A stretch of 64,000 nt of DNA, taken from NCBI RefSeq assembly GCF_029946505.1, contig NZ_JARZHG010000004.1, positions 558,001 to 622,000 on the forward strand. The letters run 5' to 3'. The DNA is from Polyangium sp. y55x31. Its GTDB lineage: Bacteria > Myxococcota_A > Polyangia > Polyangiales > Polyangiaceae. Position numbers and translations under genes: made by a program. Below, piece by piece: positions 16,030 through 25,627 of this stretch. The notes under the pieces were generated by a model, which did not search any database, was not told the DNA's origin, and worked only from the letters and a program-made list of their open reading frames with translations. Positions within the stretch are counted from its first letter, which is position 1; the number at the start of each line of letters is the position of its first letter.

Positions 16030-17246
16030 CGCGCGCGGCGCCGCAGACCGAGCGCGACGAGCGCGAGCGCGAAGATGCCGCCGCGCCAGGGCACGGGCTT
16101 CGTCGGATCGGCGTTCACGCTGCAGCCACTGTCCTCGGAGATCTGCGGGCCGTCGGGGTCTTCCTCGCCCCAGCCGCCCGACGACGCGCCCTCTTGCTTG
16201 AAGCAGACGCCCTGGCCGTTGCTGTCGGCGTCGCAGTACCAGCCCTCGGGGCAAGGCGCCTGCTCGTTGCAGAGGCGCGTGCAGTACTGCTCCTTGCCGT
16301 CGTTCACGCAGCGACCCGAGGCGCAGTCGGAGGGATCGTTGCAGGCGTCGCCGGGCGTGTACGTGTAGTCGGGGTTCGTCGACCCGCCGTTCGCCCACGC
16401 CGGCACGGGATAACCGCCCATGTCCGCGGCCTTGATCGCCGTGTCCTTGATCCACTGATCCCAGGCCTTCACGTAGCCGTAGATCGGGGTCGAGCAGTTG
16501 AAGCCGCCGCGCGAGGTCACGCCGATGACGCGGTTTTTCGAGTCGATCGCGGGTCCGCCGGAGTCGCCCTGGCAGACGCCGGCGTTGCCCATCCACTCGG
16601 TCGTCTTGACCTGGACATCGGGGCACTCGTCGGCGACGCAGGTGATGGTGAGGTCGTCGCGGCGGCGACGCGCGCCCGCGCCGTTGCCCGCGCCGTCCGT
16701 CGCGCCAAACCCGATCGCGGAGTATTTTTCGCCGGTGACGAGCGGCTCGTCGATGCGGGGCACGAGCGGCTTGGCTTCCGCCTCGGGGATGTTCTCCGCG
16801 AGGATCAGGATCGCCTGATCCTGGCCGCAGAAGTCGTCGCCGGCGGGCAGGAGCACGACCTCCTTGGTGGCGCGGTACGCGGAGGGGTCCTGGGAGAGCT
16901 CGGGCGCGGTCGTGACGAGGTAGCTGCTCGGCGCCGCGGGCGGCGAGAACTTGGTGACGCCGCACTCGACGGTGCCCTGGTTGTTGTTGATCTCCGAAAC
17001 GCAGTGGCGTGCCGTGAGCACCAGGTTCGGCGCGAGGAGCGAGCCGGTGCAGATGCCGCCGAGGTTCGTCGCGTAAATCCCGACGACCGCGGTGTCCTTG
17101 TCATCCGCATAGCCGCCGCTGATGTCGAGCTCCGCCTCGGCGACGGCGCCCTCGGGGGCCAGTTGCGACACGTCACCGCAGCCGGTGACGAGCGCGAGAG
17201 CGCCAACCAACAAGGCAAAACGAGCGCGGGGCGGACACGGGAACAT
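16026..17246 (-). CDS. Trypsin-like serine protease with MYXO-CTERM sorting tail
   Basis: A 406-aa secreted protease. ATG 17246 has GGAGG seven bases upstream. The N-terminal signal peptide ends VTGC, which could be a lipobox. The S1 triad is readable: His in LTARHC, Asp in GQDQAILIL, Ser in VCQGDSGGPA. After the catalytic domain there is a Cys-rich segment of about 80 residues (GDACNDPSDCASGRCVN, LCNEQAPCPEGWYC), then the C-terminal tag: a Cys (DSGCS), a hydrophobic stretch GGIFALALVALGL and RRRAR. That tripartite tail is the MYXO-CTERM signal, processed by myxosortase for surface anchoring. The two acylation or sorting Cys residues at opposite ends are unusual. First gene of the protease, BtuF-like, tlyA operon. 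Confidence 0.93.
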   Translation of the reverse strand: MFPCPPRARFALLVGALALVTGCGDVSQLAPEGAVAEAELDISGGYADDKDTAVVGIYATNLGGICTGSLLAPNLVLTARHCVSEINNNQGTVECGVTKFSPPAAPSSYLVTTAPELSQDPSAYRATKEVVLLPAGDDFCGQDQAILILAENIPEAEAKPLVPRIDEPLVTGEKYSAIGFGATDGAGNGAGARRRRDDLTITCVADECPDVQVKTTEWMGNAGVCQGDSGGPAIDSKNRVIGVTSRGGFNCSTPIYGYVKAWDQWIKDTAIKAADMGGYPVPAWANGGSTNPDYTYTPGDACNDPSDCASGRCVNDGKEQYCTRLCNEQAPCPEGWYCDADSNGQGVCFKQEGASSGGWGEEDPDGPQISEDSGCSVNADPTKPVPWRGGIFALALVALGLRRRAR

Positions 17247-17563
17247 CAGCGACCTCCAGGGGAGCGGCAGGCGCGTGCACCACGATGGATCGGGAGAGCA
17301 CGCGCAAGAGAGCCGCCATTGTAGGAAGGCGCTCCCGGACGCGCACGCGTTCTCTGTGCGTCGATGCGCGCGTCGGATCGAGTTTTACGCGGCACGGAAT
17401 CCTGCAATCCGATTGCATCACGTGGGGGCGAGGGCGAATGACGCGCGCTCGCCAAGGTGGCGGCCGCCGGGGCCCGCCATGGCGGCGCCAGGGTTTTCGG
17501 TGAGCGATCGCGCGGAATTCCGGCCGATTCGAGGGCGGCCCGGCGCTTGCTGCATCGCGGTAC
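17247..17563. other. Intergenic region between divergent genes, no gene seen
   Basis: About 317 bp separate the divergent starts of the MYXO-CTERM protease and comEC. Open frames here are short or run antisense and have no start signals. The stretch near 17385-17420 is less GC-rich and may hold promoters for both sides, but I see no convincing -35/-10 pair. Confidence 0.5.
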
Positions 17564-19945
17564 GTGACCGACAAGCTGCTCCTCACCGCGCTCGCGCTCG
17601 CGGCGGGCTCCGCCCTGGCACGCGCACCGCTCCCCGCCGCGCTCGCGGCCGTGATCTCGCTCTTCCTCTTGCGCCGTCACCTCGAACGGTGGGCGCTCGT
17701 GGGCCTCGCGCTCGTGCTTGCTTTCGGCGCGCTGCGTGCCCGCGCGGCGATCGACGAGGCCGCGGCCTTGCACGCGCGCGTGACCGAGGCGCTCGGGCCT
17801 CCAGGTCGATGCGAAGGCGAAGCGATCGTGCTGCGCTCGCCGGTGGTGCAGCGCGAGCCCGCTCCTCCGGGAGAAGAACGCGGTGAGGCTCGCATCGAGG
17901 TCGAGTTTTCCGAGGCCGCCTGCGAACGTGGCCCGCTCGAAGGGCCGCTCCGCGCGCGGCTCCACGGCGCGCCCGAGGACCTCGCGCGTGGCGATCGCGT
18001 GCGTCTCGTCGCGGACCTCGCCCCGGTCCATCTCTTCCTGAACGAGAGCCTTCCCGACCCGCGTCCTTCCATCGCGCGGAGCGGCGTCGCCGCGTCGGGG
18101 GGTCTCGTCGATCTCGAACACGTCTCGCGTGGCCAGGGCATCCCCGCGTGGATCGATCGGGCTCGCGCCTACGTTCGTCGCCGCATCGAGGCGACGTTTC
18201 ATCCCGAAGCCCAGCCGCTCGCGCGGGCCCTCGTCCTCGGCGAGACGGATCTGCACGAGGCCGACAACGAGGCCTTCCGCCGGAGCGGTTTGTCCCATCT
18301 GCTCGCGGTCTCCGGCACGCACCTCGTCCTCGCCGTCGCGGGCCTCGCGGCCGCAGCGCGTGCCTTGCTCCTGCGCGTCACGCCGCTCTCGGCGCGCCTC
18401 GACGTCGGCCGCATCTCCGCGGCGCTCGCGATCCCCACGTCGTGGCTTTATGCCGATTTCGCGGGCGGCAGCGGCTCGGCCTTGCGCGCCGCCGGCATGC
18501 TCTCCGTGGTGATGCTCGTACGCGCGCTCGGCCGTCGCCCGAGCGGCGTGCGTGCCTTCGGCGGATCGCTCCTCCTCGCGGCGATCCTCGACCCGCTCGT
18601 CGGCAGCGACCCGTCGTTCGTCCTGTCCGCCGCGGCGACGGCGGGGCTGCTCGGGCTCGATCGACCCATCGCGGAACGGCTCGTGCGTGGCCCTGCGCCC
18701 GTCCGCGCCGTGCTGCGCCCCATCGCCACGACGCTCGCCGCGATGACCGCCTGCACGCCGTTCCTCGCGATGATGACGCCCTCCTTGCCGCTGCTCGGCA
18801 TCCTCGCGAACCTCGTCGCCGCGCCGATCGGCGAGCTCGCGGCGCTGCCCGTTTGCCTCCTGCACGCGGTGCTCGCGTGGGCACCGCCGGTCGAGCGTGG
18901 CGCGGCGCTCCTCGGCTCGGGCGCGCTCCTCGCCGTGCGCGCGGTCGCCCGCGTGACGAGTGATCTCGGCGGGATCGTCACCTTCCCGCCGCCCACGCCT
19001 TCTCAGCTCGCGGCCGTGTCCATCGCTGCGCTCGCGGCCGCCCTCGCGAAGGATGCTCTTCGCCGCAGCGCCGCCCTCGCGCTCGGGTTCGCCGCGCTCC
19101 TCGTGCTGGAGCAGGGCGCGGCACATGCTGGGAGCTCCAAGGGCCTGCTGCGCGTGCGCGCTCTCGACGTGGGCCAGGGCGATTCGATCCTCGTCGATCT
19201 GCCCGACGGGAAAACCATGCTCATCGACGGCGGCGGCTTCATGGGAAGCCCCGTCGACACGGGCACGCGTGTCGTGCTCCCCGTCTTGCGCGCGCTCCGC
19301 AAAAAACGCGTCGACATCGTCGTCCTCTCGCACCCGCACCCCGATCACTTCGGCGGGCTCGTCTCCACGCTTCCGGAGATCGACGTCGGCGAGCTCTGGG
19401 ACACGGGCCAGGGCGAAGACCACGGCGCCGGGCCGACGTACGCCGCGATGCTCGCGAATCTACGCCACCGTAAGATTCCCCTTCGCAGGCCGGACACGCT
19501 CTGCGGCAAACACGTGATCGGCGGCGCCACGATCGAAGTCCTCGCCCCCTGCCCCGGGTTCGTCCCCGACGAGAGCGCGAACGACAACTCCTTCGTCCTG
19601 CGCATCACCTACGGCAAACGCTCCGCGCTCCTCGTCGGCGACGCCGAGGCCGCGGCCGAGCGCGCGCTCCTCGAAAAACACCCTGCCGCGCTCCGCGCCG
19701 ATCTCCTCAAGCTCGGCCACCACGGCAGCCGCACCTCGACCACGCCGCCCTTCCTCGACGCCGTTCGCCCGAGCGTGGCCCTCGTCTGCTCCGGCGTGCG
19801 CAACCGCTACGGCCACCCCGATCCGGGCGTCCTCGCCTCGCTGCGTGCCCGCGCCATCACCATCGCCCGGACCGACCGGGGCGGTGACGTCGTCTGGGAG
19901 ACCGACGGCGAGGCCGTTCACCTGTCACGTCCCTCCGCCCGTTGA
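17564..19945 (+). CDS. comEC: ComEC/Rec2-family DNA uptake channel protein
   Basis: A 793-aa inner-membrane protein that carries single-stranded DNA across the membrane in natural transformation. Order: N-terminal membrane helices, a DUF4131/OB-like domain at about 60-190 (AIVLRSPVVQREP), the competence domain with many helices and the signature LSHLLAVSGTHLVLAVAGL near residue 245, then a C-terminal metallo-beta-lactamase domain (ALDVGQGDSILVDLP, LSHPHPDHFGGL, LKLGHHGSRTST) that may be a nuclease. The start is a GTG at 17564 without a strong Shine-Dalgarno. All three expected domains are present. Confidence 0.94.
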   Translation: MTDKLLLTALALAAGSALARAPLPAALAAVISLFLLRRHLERWALVGLALVLAFGALRARAAIDEAAALHARVTEALGPPGRCEGEAIVLRSPVVQREPAPPGEERGEARIEVEFSEAACERGPLEGPLRARLHGAPEDLARGDRVRLVADLAPVHLFLNESLPDPRPSIARSGVAASGGLVDLEHVSRGQGIPAWIDRARAYVRRRIEATFHPEAQPLARALVLGETDLHEADNEAFRRSGLSHLLAVSGTHLVLAVAGLAAAARALLLRVTPLSARLDVGRISAALAIPTSWLYADFAGGSGSALRAAGMLSVVMLVRALGRRPSGVRAFGGSLLLAAILDPLVGSDPSFVLSAAATAGLLGLDRPIAERLVRGPAPVRAVLRPIATTLAAMTACTPFLAMMTPSLPLLGILANLVAAPIGELAALPVCLLHAVLAWAPPVERGAALLGSGALLAVRAVARVTSDLGGIVTFPPPTPSQLAAVSIAALAAALAKDALRRSAALALGFAALLVLEQGAAHAGSSKGLLRVRALDVGQGDSILVDLPDGKTMLIDGGGFMGSPVDTGTRVVLPVLRALRKKRVDIVVLSHPHPDHFGGLVSTLPEIDVGELWDTGQGEDHGAGPTYAAMLANLRHRKIPLRRPDTLCGKHVIGGATIEVLAPCPGFVPDESANDNSFVLRITYGKRSALLVGDAEAAAERALLEKHPAALRADLLKLGHHGSRTSTTPPFLDAVRPSVALVCSGVRNRYGHPDPGVLASLRARAITIARTDRGGDVVWETDGEAVHLSRPSAR

Positions 19946-20027
19946 GGCGGGGATCCCGGGTGTTTTCGTGAGCAAATCGGCTGGGATCGCTTGCGCCACC
20001 GAGCCTGCTGAAGGAGTCTCTTCCCGA

Positions 20028-21505
<1,478 letters not shown>

Positions 21506-21509
<4 letters not shown>

Positions 21510-21757
21510 AGACGATCACCCTGTACACGCGGGTGCGATGTCATCTCTGCGACGTGGCCGAAGAGGCCCTCGAACGCGTGCGCCTCACGGAGCCCTTCGA
21601 GCTCGTGGTCCTGGACCTCGACCGCGAAGCCCCGGCCGAAAAGCGCGCCGCCTATGATTGGGACGTGCCCGTCGTGGAGCTCGATGGGCGTAAAATCATG
21701 AAGTATCGCGTCGACGAGGCGCGCCTCCTGCGGCTGCTCCGCGAGGAGACGCCTTGA
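21506..21757 (+). CDS. Glutaredoxin-like protein (DUF836 family)
   Basis: An 83-aa thioredoxin-fold protein. The start ATG 21506 overlaps the stop of the radical SAM gene (ATGA), so the two are probably translated together. The active-site motif CHLC follows the first strand (TITLYTRVRCHLCD), and the cis-Pro is in VPVVELDG, giving a beta-alpha-beta then beta-beta-alpha fold of minimal length. The pairing hints at redox support for the radical SAM enzyme or for the TlpA-like protein just downstream; this is inference. Confidence 0.85.
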
Positions 21758-21800
21758 GCATGTGGGCGGAGGCGCGCCCTTGCGCTATGGAGGTCGAGGC

Positions 21801-22469
21801 ATGAAGTCGTCCACGCTCCTGCAGATCTTCTTCATCGTGGCCGCGGCGGTCGCCGTCTTCGGCTTCGTCACCGCCGCGAAGAACGATCAGGTCCGCGCGA
21901 GCTGCACCGCGATGTGTGGCCTCGGCCCCGCCTACGCCGGCCGCGATCGGCTCGCGCCCGACTTCGAGCTGCCCGACCTCGACGGCAAGCCCGTCCGGCT
22001 CTCGTCCTTCCGCGGCAAGGTCGTCTTCCTCAACTTCTGGACCGAGACGTGCGGCCCCTGCAAAGAGGAAATGCCCTCGCTCGCCACGCTCGCGCGCGTG
22101 CTCCGCGGCCGCAAGGACATGGTCCTCGTGACCGTCACCATCGACGAAGACCGCACGAAGGTGCGTGACCTCCTCCGCGTCCTGCTCGACGGCGACGCGC
22201 CCTTCCCCGTGCTCTTCGACACGGACTCGGAGATCGTCGGGGGCAAGTACGGCACGAAGCTCTTCCCCGAGACCTGGCTCATCGACAAGAACGGCATCAT
22301 CCGCGCCCGCTACGACGGCGCGCGCGACTGGTCCGAGGCGAGCGCCGTCGAGATCGGCGAGATGCTCAAGAAGCCCGCGGGCCCGGTCCTCGATTTCGCC
22401 TGCCCCGTCGAGTTCATCCAGGGTGTGCCCCGCGGCAAACACGCGTCCCTGTGCATGGACGACTCGTGA
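21801..22469 (+). CDS. TlpA-like membrane-anchored thioredoxin
   Basis: A 222-aa thiol-disulfide protein of the AhpC/TSA-Redoxin (TlpA, ResA) type. ATG 21801 has GGAGG seven bases upstream. One N-terminal membrane segment (LLQIFFIVAAAVAVFGFV) anchors it with the domain in the periplasm. The fold reads APDFELPDLDGKPV, FLNFWTETCGPCKEEMP with the redox motif CGPC, VTVTIDEDR, and the cis-Pro region LFPETWLIDKNG. Two further Cys flank the domain (SCTAMCGL before it; FACP and LCMDD after it), which may form extra disulfides. A role in cytochrome c maturation or disulfide reduction is likely. Confidence 0.9.
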   Translation: MKSSTLLQIFFIVAAAVAVFGFVTAAKNDQVRASCTAMCGLGPAYAGRDRLAPDFELPDLDGKPVRLSSFRGKVVFLNFWTETCGPCKEEMPSLATLARVLRGRKDMVLVTVTIDEDRTKVRDLLRVLLDGDAPFPVLFDTDSEIVGGKYGTKLFPETWLIDKNGIIRARYDGARDWSEASAVEIGEMLKKPAGPVLDFACPVEFIQGVPRGKHASLCMDDS

Positions 22470-22488
22470 CGCTACATTGGCGCCCGCG

Positions 22489-23154
22489 ATGACCTCTCGC
22501 AGGCCAGACGGAGAACCGAGCACACCCGACGAACGTGTCGTCGCCGCGCGAAAGGCGCTGCTCGAAGGCGTGGGCGCGGAGATCGCCGCCTCGTTCCCGG
22601 GCATCACGCGTCTCGGCGGGCAGGTCGTCGCCGCGCTCTACCTCGCCGACAGCCCGCGCTCGATGGACGAGCTCTCGATGGAGCTCGGTCGTTCGAAGAG
22701 CAACATCTTCGCGAACCTGCGCGGCCTCGAAGCCGCGGGCATCATCGAGCGCCGCCGCGAGTCCGGCGCGCGGCACGACTCGTACACGCTGCGGGGCAAG
22801 TACCCCGACGTGATCATCGGCGCCTACCTCGCGCGCCTGCGCCGCGTCGTGCAGGACAAACGCGCCCTCTCGCGCCGCGCCCTCGGCCTGCTCGGCGACG
22901 CGCAGGGCGACGAGGCGAACGCGCTCCGCAAGCGCCTCGACGACCTCTCGCGCAAGTACGACCTCTTCGCCGAGCTGATGGACCGCTACGTGCCGAACAC
23001 GGACGGCCCGGTGGACCTCGAACGGCTCATCGCCCTCGTCCCCGAGCCGGTCCTCCGCGCGCTCACGACGGCCGTGAAAGCCGCGTTCGATGTGGCCGAC
23101 ACGATCGCCGCGACCCGCGACGAAGCGTTACGCCGCAGCACGCGCAAGCGCTGA
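22489..23154 (+). CDS. GbsR/MarR-family transcriptional regulator
   Basis: A 221-aa DNA-binding protein. The winged helix-turn-helix at about residues 40-105 (SPRSMDELSMELGRSKSN as recognition region, then GIIERRRESGARHD wing) resembles GbsR, which senses choline or related osmolytes in Bacillus. The C-terminal half is helical and may dimerise. ATG 22489 lies 19 bp after the TlpA-like gene stop, so it probably belongs to the same transcript. Target genes unknown. Confidence 0.8.
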   Translation: MTSRRPDGEPSTPDERVVAARKALLEGVGAEIAASFPGITRLGGQVVAALYLADSPRSMDELSMELGRSKSNIFANLRGLEAAGIIERRRESGARHDSYTLRGKYPDVIIGAYLARLRRVVQDKRALSRRALGLLGDAQGDEANALRKRLDDLSRKYDLFAELMDRYVPNTDGPVDLERLIALVPEPVLRALTTAVKAAFDVADTIAATRDEALRRSTRKR

Positions 23155-23170
23155 CCCGGCTCCACACGCG

Positions 23171-23216
23171 CGTCTTCACCCCTCTCCCGCGAGGGAGAGG
23201 GGCTGGGGGTGAGGGA
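23171..23216. terminator. GC-rich hairpin of a dispersed repeat family (copy 2), likely terminator
   Basis: A 10-bp perfect stem (23179-23188 with 23193-23202) with a four-base loop and a trailing arm ending GGGGGTGAGGG. It is the reverse complement type of the element at 10254 and again sits between two converging genes (regulator ending 23154, small protein ending 23222). Confidence 0.7.
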
Positions 23217-23221
23217 GTCGC

Positions 23222-23605
23222 TCAGCCGTGATCGGTCTCGAGCATCCGCTCGATCCGATCCCGCGCGATCCGCGCCGTCGCCATCCGTTCGAGCTCGCCC
23301 GCGTCCGCCGGCAGGAGCTTGCACGCGAACGTCCGCGCATCCGCCACCGGCGCCGCTCCATCCGCGAGCCACACGACCGTGTGCGGACTCGACAGCGCCT
23401 CGTCGAGCTTCAGAACCGTCGGCGTTTCCAGCCCGATCTCCGCGAGCACGGCCGGCACCTCGGCGGGCAGCGCCGAGGCCTCGCCGATGGTCGCCGCCAC
23501 CGCGTCCGTGTGCCCGAGCGCGCGCGCGACCGCGGCGCCGAGGGCCGCGAGCGCGCCGCCGGATGCGTCGGCGAAGCACAGCGGCCGATGGGTCTTCGTG
23601 GTCAC
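23222..23605 (-). CDS. Degenerate low-molecular-weight phosphatase/ArsC-like protein
   Basis: A 127-aa protein. Its layout follows low-molecular-weight tyrosine phosphatases and thioredoxin-type arsenate reductases: a first strand and helix (PLCFADASGGALAALGAAVARALG), then VLAEIGLETPTVLKLDEAL, which mirrors the usual ...EIGIDISxHxSKxLDE..., a central strand VVWLADG, and a final helix ELERMATARIARDRIERML. The catalytic P-loop C-x5-R is not intact: a Cys is present at position 10 but the Arg is missing. It may therefore be inactive or a binding protein. Start ATG 23605; the FHA gene ends ten bases upstream on the same strand. Confidence 0.65.
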   Translation of the reverse strand: MTTKTHRPLCFADASGGALAALGAAVARALGHTDAVAATIGEASALPAEVPAVLAEIGLETPTVLKLDEALSSPHTVVWLADGAAPVADARTFACKLLPADAGELERMATARIARDRIERMLETDHG

Positions 23606-23615
23606 GACAAACCGC

Positions 23616-24731
23616 CTAGTTCGTATTGAGCTCGACGCGCAGGAGCTTGCGGCCGATGAAGAGGTAGTCGCCGTGCCCGAGCTCGCGCTCGCTCTTGATG
23701 CGCACGTACGTGCCGTTGCGGCTGTTCAGATCGGTCAGCGAGAACTTCCCGCTGTTCTCCTCGATCCGGCAGTGCGATCCGGACATGTACAGATCGCCGG
23801 GGAAGTTCAGGTCGCCGCCTTCGCGCCCGATCTGCAAGGACGATCCACGCGCGCACACGGTCATGCCGACCGCGCCGCCCTGGAGGATCTGCGTGAGCCG
23901 GAACGGGCTCGGATGCTTCGGCGACGAATAGAAGTACGTCCCGTCCGGGTCCTGCCCGTCGGAGGGCTTGGGGCTCGAATCGAGGCGGAAGAGCTGCTCG
24001 CCCGCGAGGAACGTGTCGCTCGGGACGATGTCGACGGTGCCGCGCACGCGGATGTAGACGCCGTTCAGCGAGCCCTCGTCGCGCACGACGAGCTTGCCGT
24101 CTCGGTAGAAGAAGTTCGCGTGTTTCGGAGAGACGAACGGATCGTCCGGGAAGACGAGCTGACCGTTTCGGCCGACGATGTGCTGCTCGGCCTTGAGATG
24201 GAAGCTCAGGCCATCCATGCCTTCGCCGCGGATCAGGATGAGCTTCGCCTTCGCGGGGTTTTGCATGTCCCCGAAGAAGAGCGTCTGCGCGTTGAGGATC
24301 TCGAGCGGAACCGCAGTCCCACACCTCCCGCAGAACTTGTGGCCCGAGGGAACGCCGCTCGAGCAGGAACGGCAGACGTAGTTACGGGCTTGCTCCATGA
24401 GCTCCTCCTGCGATAAGTCCGCGAACTCGCTTCGTGCTGGGGTTTTCTGCGCGGGAACGGCGCCGGCCGCGGGGGCGCGACGAGGTCCCACGGAGGGCGT
24501 CGGGGGCAGCGGCGCCACGGGCCGATTGAGCGGCGGCGCGGGCGTCGTTGCGGGGCGCGCCGAGACCGCCGGGCGCACGGGCGCAGGCGGCAGCGGCGTC
24601 GGCAGCACGGATTGCCGGCTCCCGAACAGGGCCAGATCGTTGTCGCACGCAGTGCAGCTCGCGGCGCCCATGGGACTCCACGTGTCGCACTGACCGCAAA
24701 CGATGCCTATCTCGTGCTGCTCGTTGCCCAA
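23616..24731 (-). CDS. Zinc-ribbon protein with two FHA domains
   Basis: A 371-aa cytoplasmic protein. Residues 12-32 form a zinc ribbon (CGQC...CTAC), followed by a Pro/Ala-rich linker of about 75 residues, a second zinc ribbon near 119-138 (CRSC...CGRC), and two forkhead-associated domains at about 163-250 and 280-366. FHA signatures are readable: HIVGRNGQLVFPDDPFVSPK and DEGSLNGVYI in the first, QIGREGGDLNFPG, SGSHCRIEE and DLNSRNGTYV in the second. FHA domains bind phosphothreonine, so the protein is probably an adaptor for Ser/Thr kinases, which are abundant in myxobacteria; no kinase gene is adjacent. Confidence 0.92.
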   Translation of the reverse strand: MGNEQHEIGIVCGQCDTWSPMGAASCTACDNDLALFGSRQSVLPTPLPPAPVRPAVSARPATTPAPPLNRPVAPLPPTPSVGPRRAPAAGAVPAQKTPARSEFADLSQEELMEQARNYVCRSCSSGVPSGHKFCGRCGTAVPLEILNAQTLFFGDMQNPAKAKLILIRGEGMDGLSFHLKAEQHIVGRNGQLVFPDDPFVSPKHANFFYRDGKLVVRDEGSLNGVYIRVRGTVDIVPSDTFLAGEQLFRLDSSPKPSDGQDPDGTYFYSSPKHPSPFRLTQILQGGAVGMTVCARGSSLQIGREGGDLNFPGDLYMSGSHCRIEENSGKFSLTDLNSRNGTYVRIKSERELGHGDYLFIGRKLLRVELNTN

Positions 24732-24808
24732 CGTCGTTCCTCGGGGACACCCGGTTCTAGACGGCGATCGCGAGGAGGGTCAAGCAAACAAGGATCGTCC
24801 GTTGCGGC

Positions 24809-25447
24809 TCATCGGATCACCGTCATCCGGGCATCCTCGTCCCCCCAGCCGTTCTTGCCGACGAACCGGAAGACCACGCGCTCCTTGCACGAGGCGCGCT
24901 CCAGCGTACCGAACTCGCGAGAATCGTCGTAGAGGTCGATGTTGTCGCTGAGCAGATAGACCATGCCCTCGCCCACCTCGGCCTTGAAGGTCATGGGGCT
25001 CGTCTTGGACTTCGTCTGCCCGCGGTAATGCCACCCCCCGCCCATCTCCACAACGCCACACTCGAGGTCGACCTCGGCCTCGGTGTTGGGGTGCACGGTC
25101 TGGTACTTGTGCGGCCGGCAAGCCTGCACGGGGTTGTAGCGCTTGCCGTTGACCTCCACGTTGCGGCCGGTGATCTCGATCTTGTCGCCCTCGACGCCGA
25201 TGATGCGACCGACGACGTACTGGGTCGGATCTTCGGGGTCCTTGCAACGGACGAGGTCGCCGAAGCCCGGCGTGCCTCGGGTCAAGAGCAAGACGAAATC
25301 CCCGCCGTCGAGCGTGGGAGCGACCGACGCCGAAAGCCGGAGCGTCGTCGGCACGGTCCAGGTCTTGAAGAGCAGCACCCTGAGGAGCCCGAAGACCACC
25401 ACGAGGGCGAGGACGGTGTAGCCGAGCGCTTTGCCGAATTTCTGCAT
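24809..25447 (-). CDS. Signal peptidase I-like protein lacking the usual catalytic lysine
   Basis: A 212-aa membrane protein resembling signal peptidase I (S26). One N-terminal membrane segment (ALGYTVLALVVVFGLLRVLLF) is followed by box B SASVAPTLDGGDFVLL, where S41 matches the nucleophilic Ser. In box D the usual Y-x-K-R-x-x-G-x-P-G-D reads YVVGRIIGVEGD, so the general-base Lys is replaced by Gly80. Box E is kept (LLSDNIDLYDDSREFG). It may use another base, be inactive, or act on special substrates. The extra Cys residues and a 60-residue insert before box E are unusual. Downstream of a secreted protease on the same strand. Confidence 0.8.
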   Translation of the reverse strand: MQKFGKALGYTVLALVVVFGLLRVLLFKTWTVPTTLRLSASVAPTLDGGDFVLLLTRGTPGFGDLVRCKDPEDPTQYVVGRIIGVEGDKIEITGRNVEVNGKRYNPVQACRPHKYQTVHPNTEAEVDLECGVVEMGGGWHYRGQTKSKTSPMTFKAEVGEGMVYLLSDNIDLYDDSREFGTLERASCKERVVFRFVGKNGWGDEDARMTVIR

Positions 25448-25506
25448 CGAAGCGCGAATCGTATCGCAAGCGCGGCCCGGGAGGCGAGCATCCGGCGCGC
25501 GGGTCA

Positions 25507-25627
25507 GAGGGTGTATCGCAGGCGTCGCGAGCGGCTCGAGGCTAGGGAGGCCGAGCGAGGCGTACTCCGTACGTCGAGCGAGGTCGACCGACGCATCGAG
25601 CCGCGCAGCAGCCTGCGGTACACCCTC
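25507..25627. repeat. 121-bp imperfect inverted-repeat element
   Basis: The ends are inverted copies of 16 bases with one mismatch (25508-25523 and 25611-25626). Inside them a second inverted pair (GCGGCTCGA at 25531, TCGAGCCGC near 25596) and a central CGTAC-TCC-GTACG hairpin continue the fold, so the whole element could form one long stem. Its right end abuts the stop codon of the serine protease gene. It may be a transcription terminator, a processing site before the signal peptidase gene, or a small non-coding mobile element. Confidence 0.6.

Noticed and set aside
17246-19423. 725-codon minus-strand frame antisense to comEC
   Set aside because: Low-complexity Arg/Glu/Ala translation; comEC on the other strand has all its domains.
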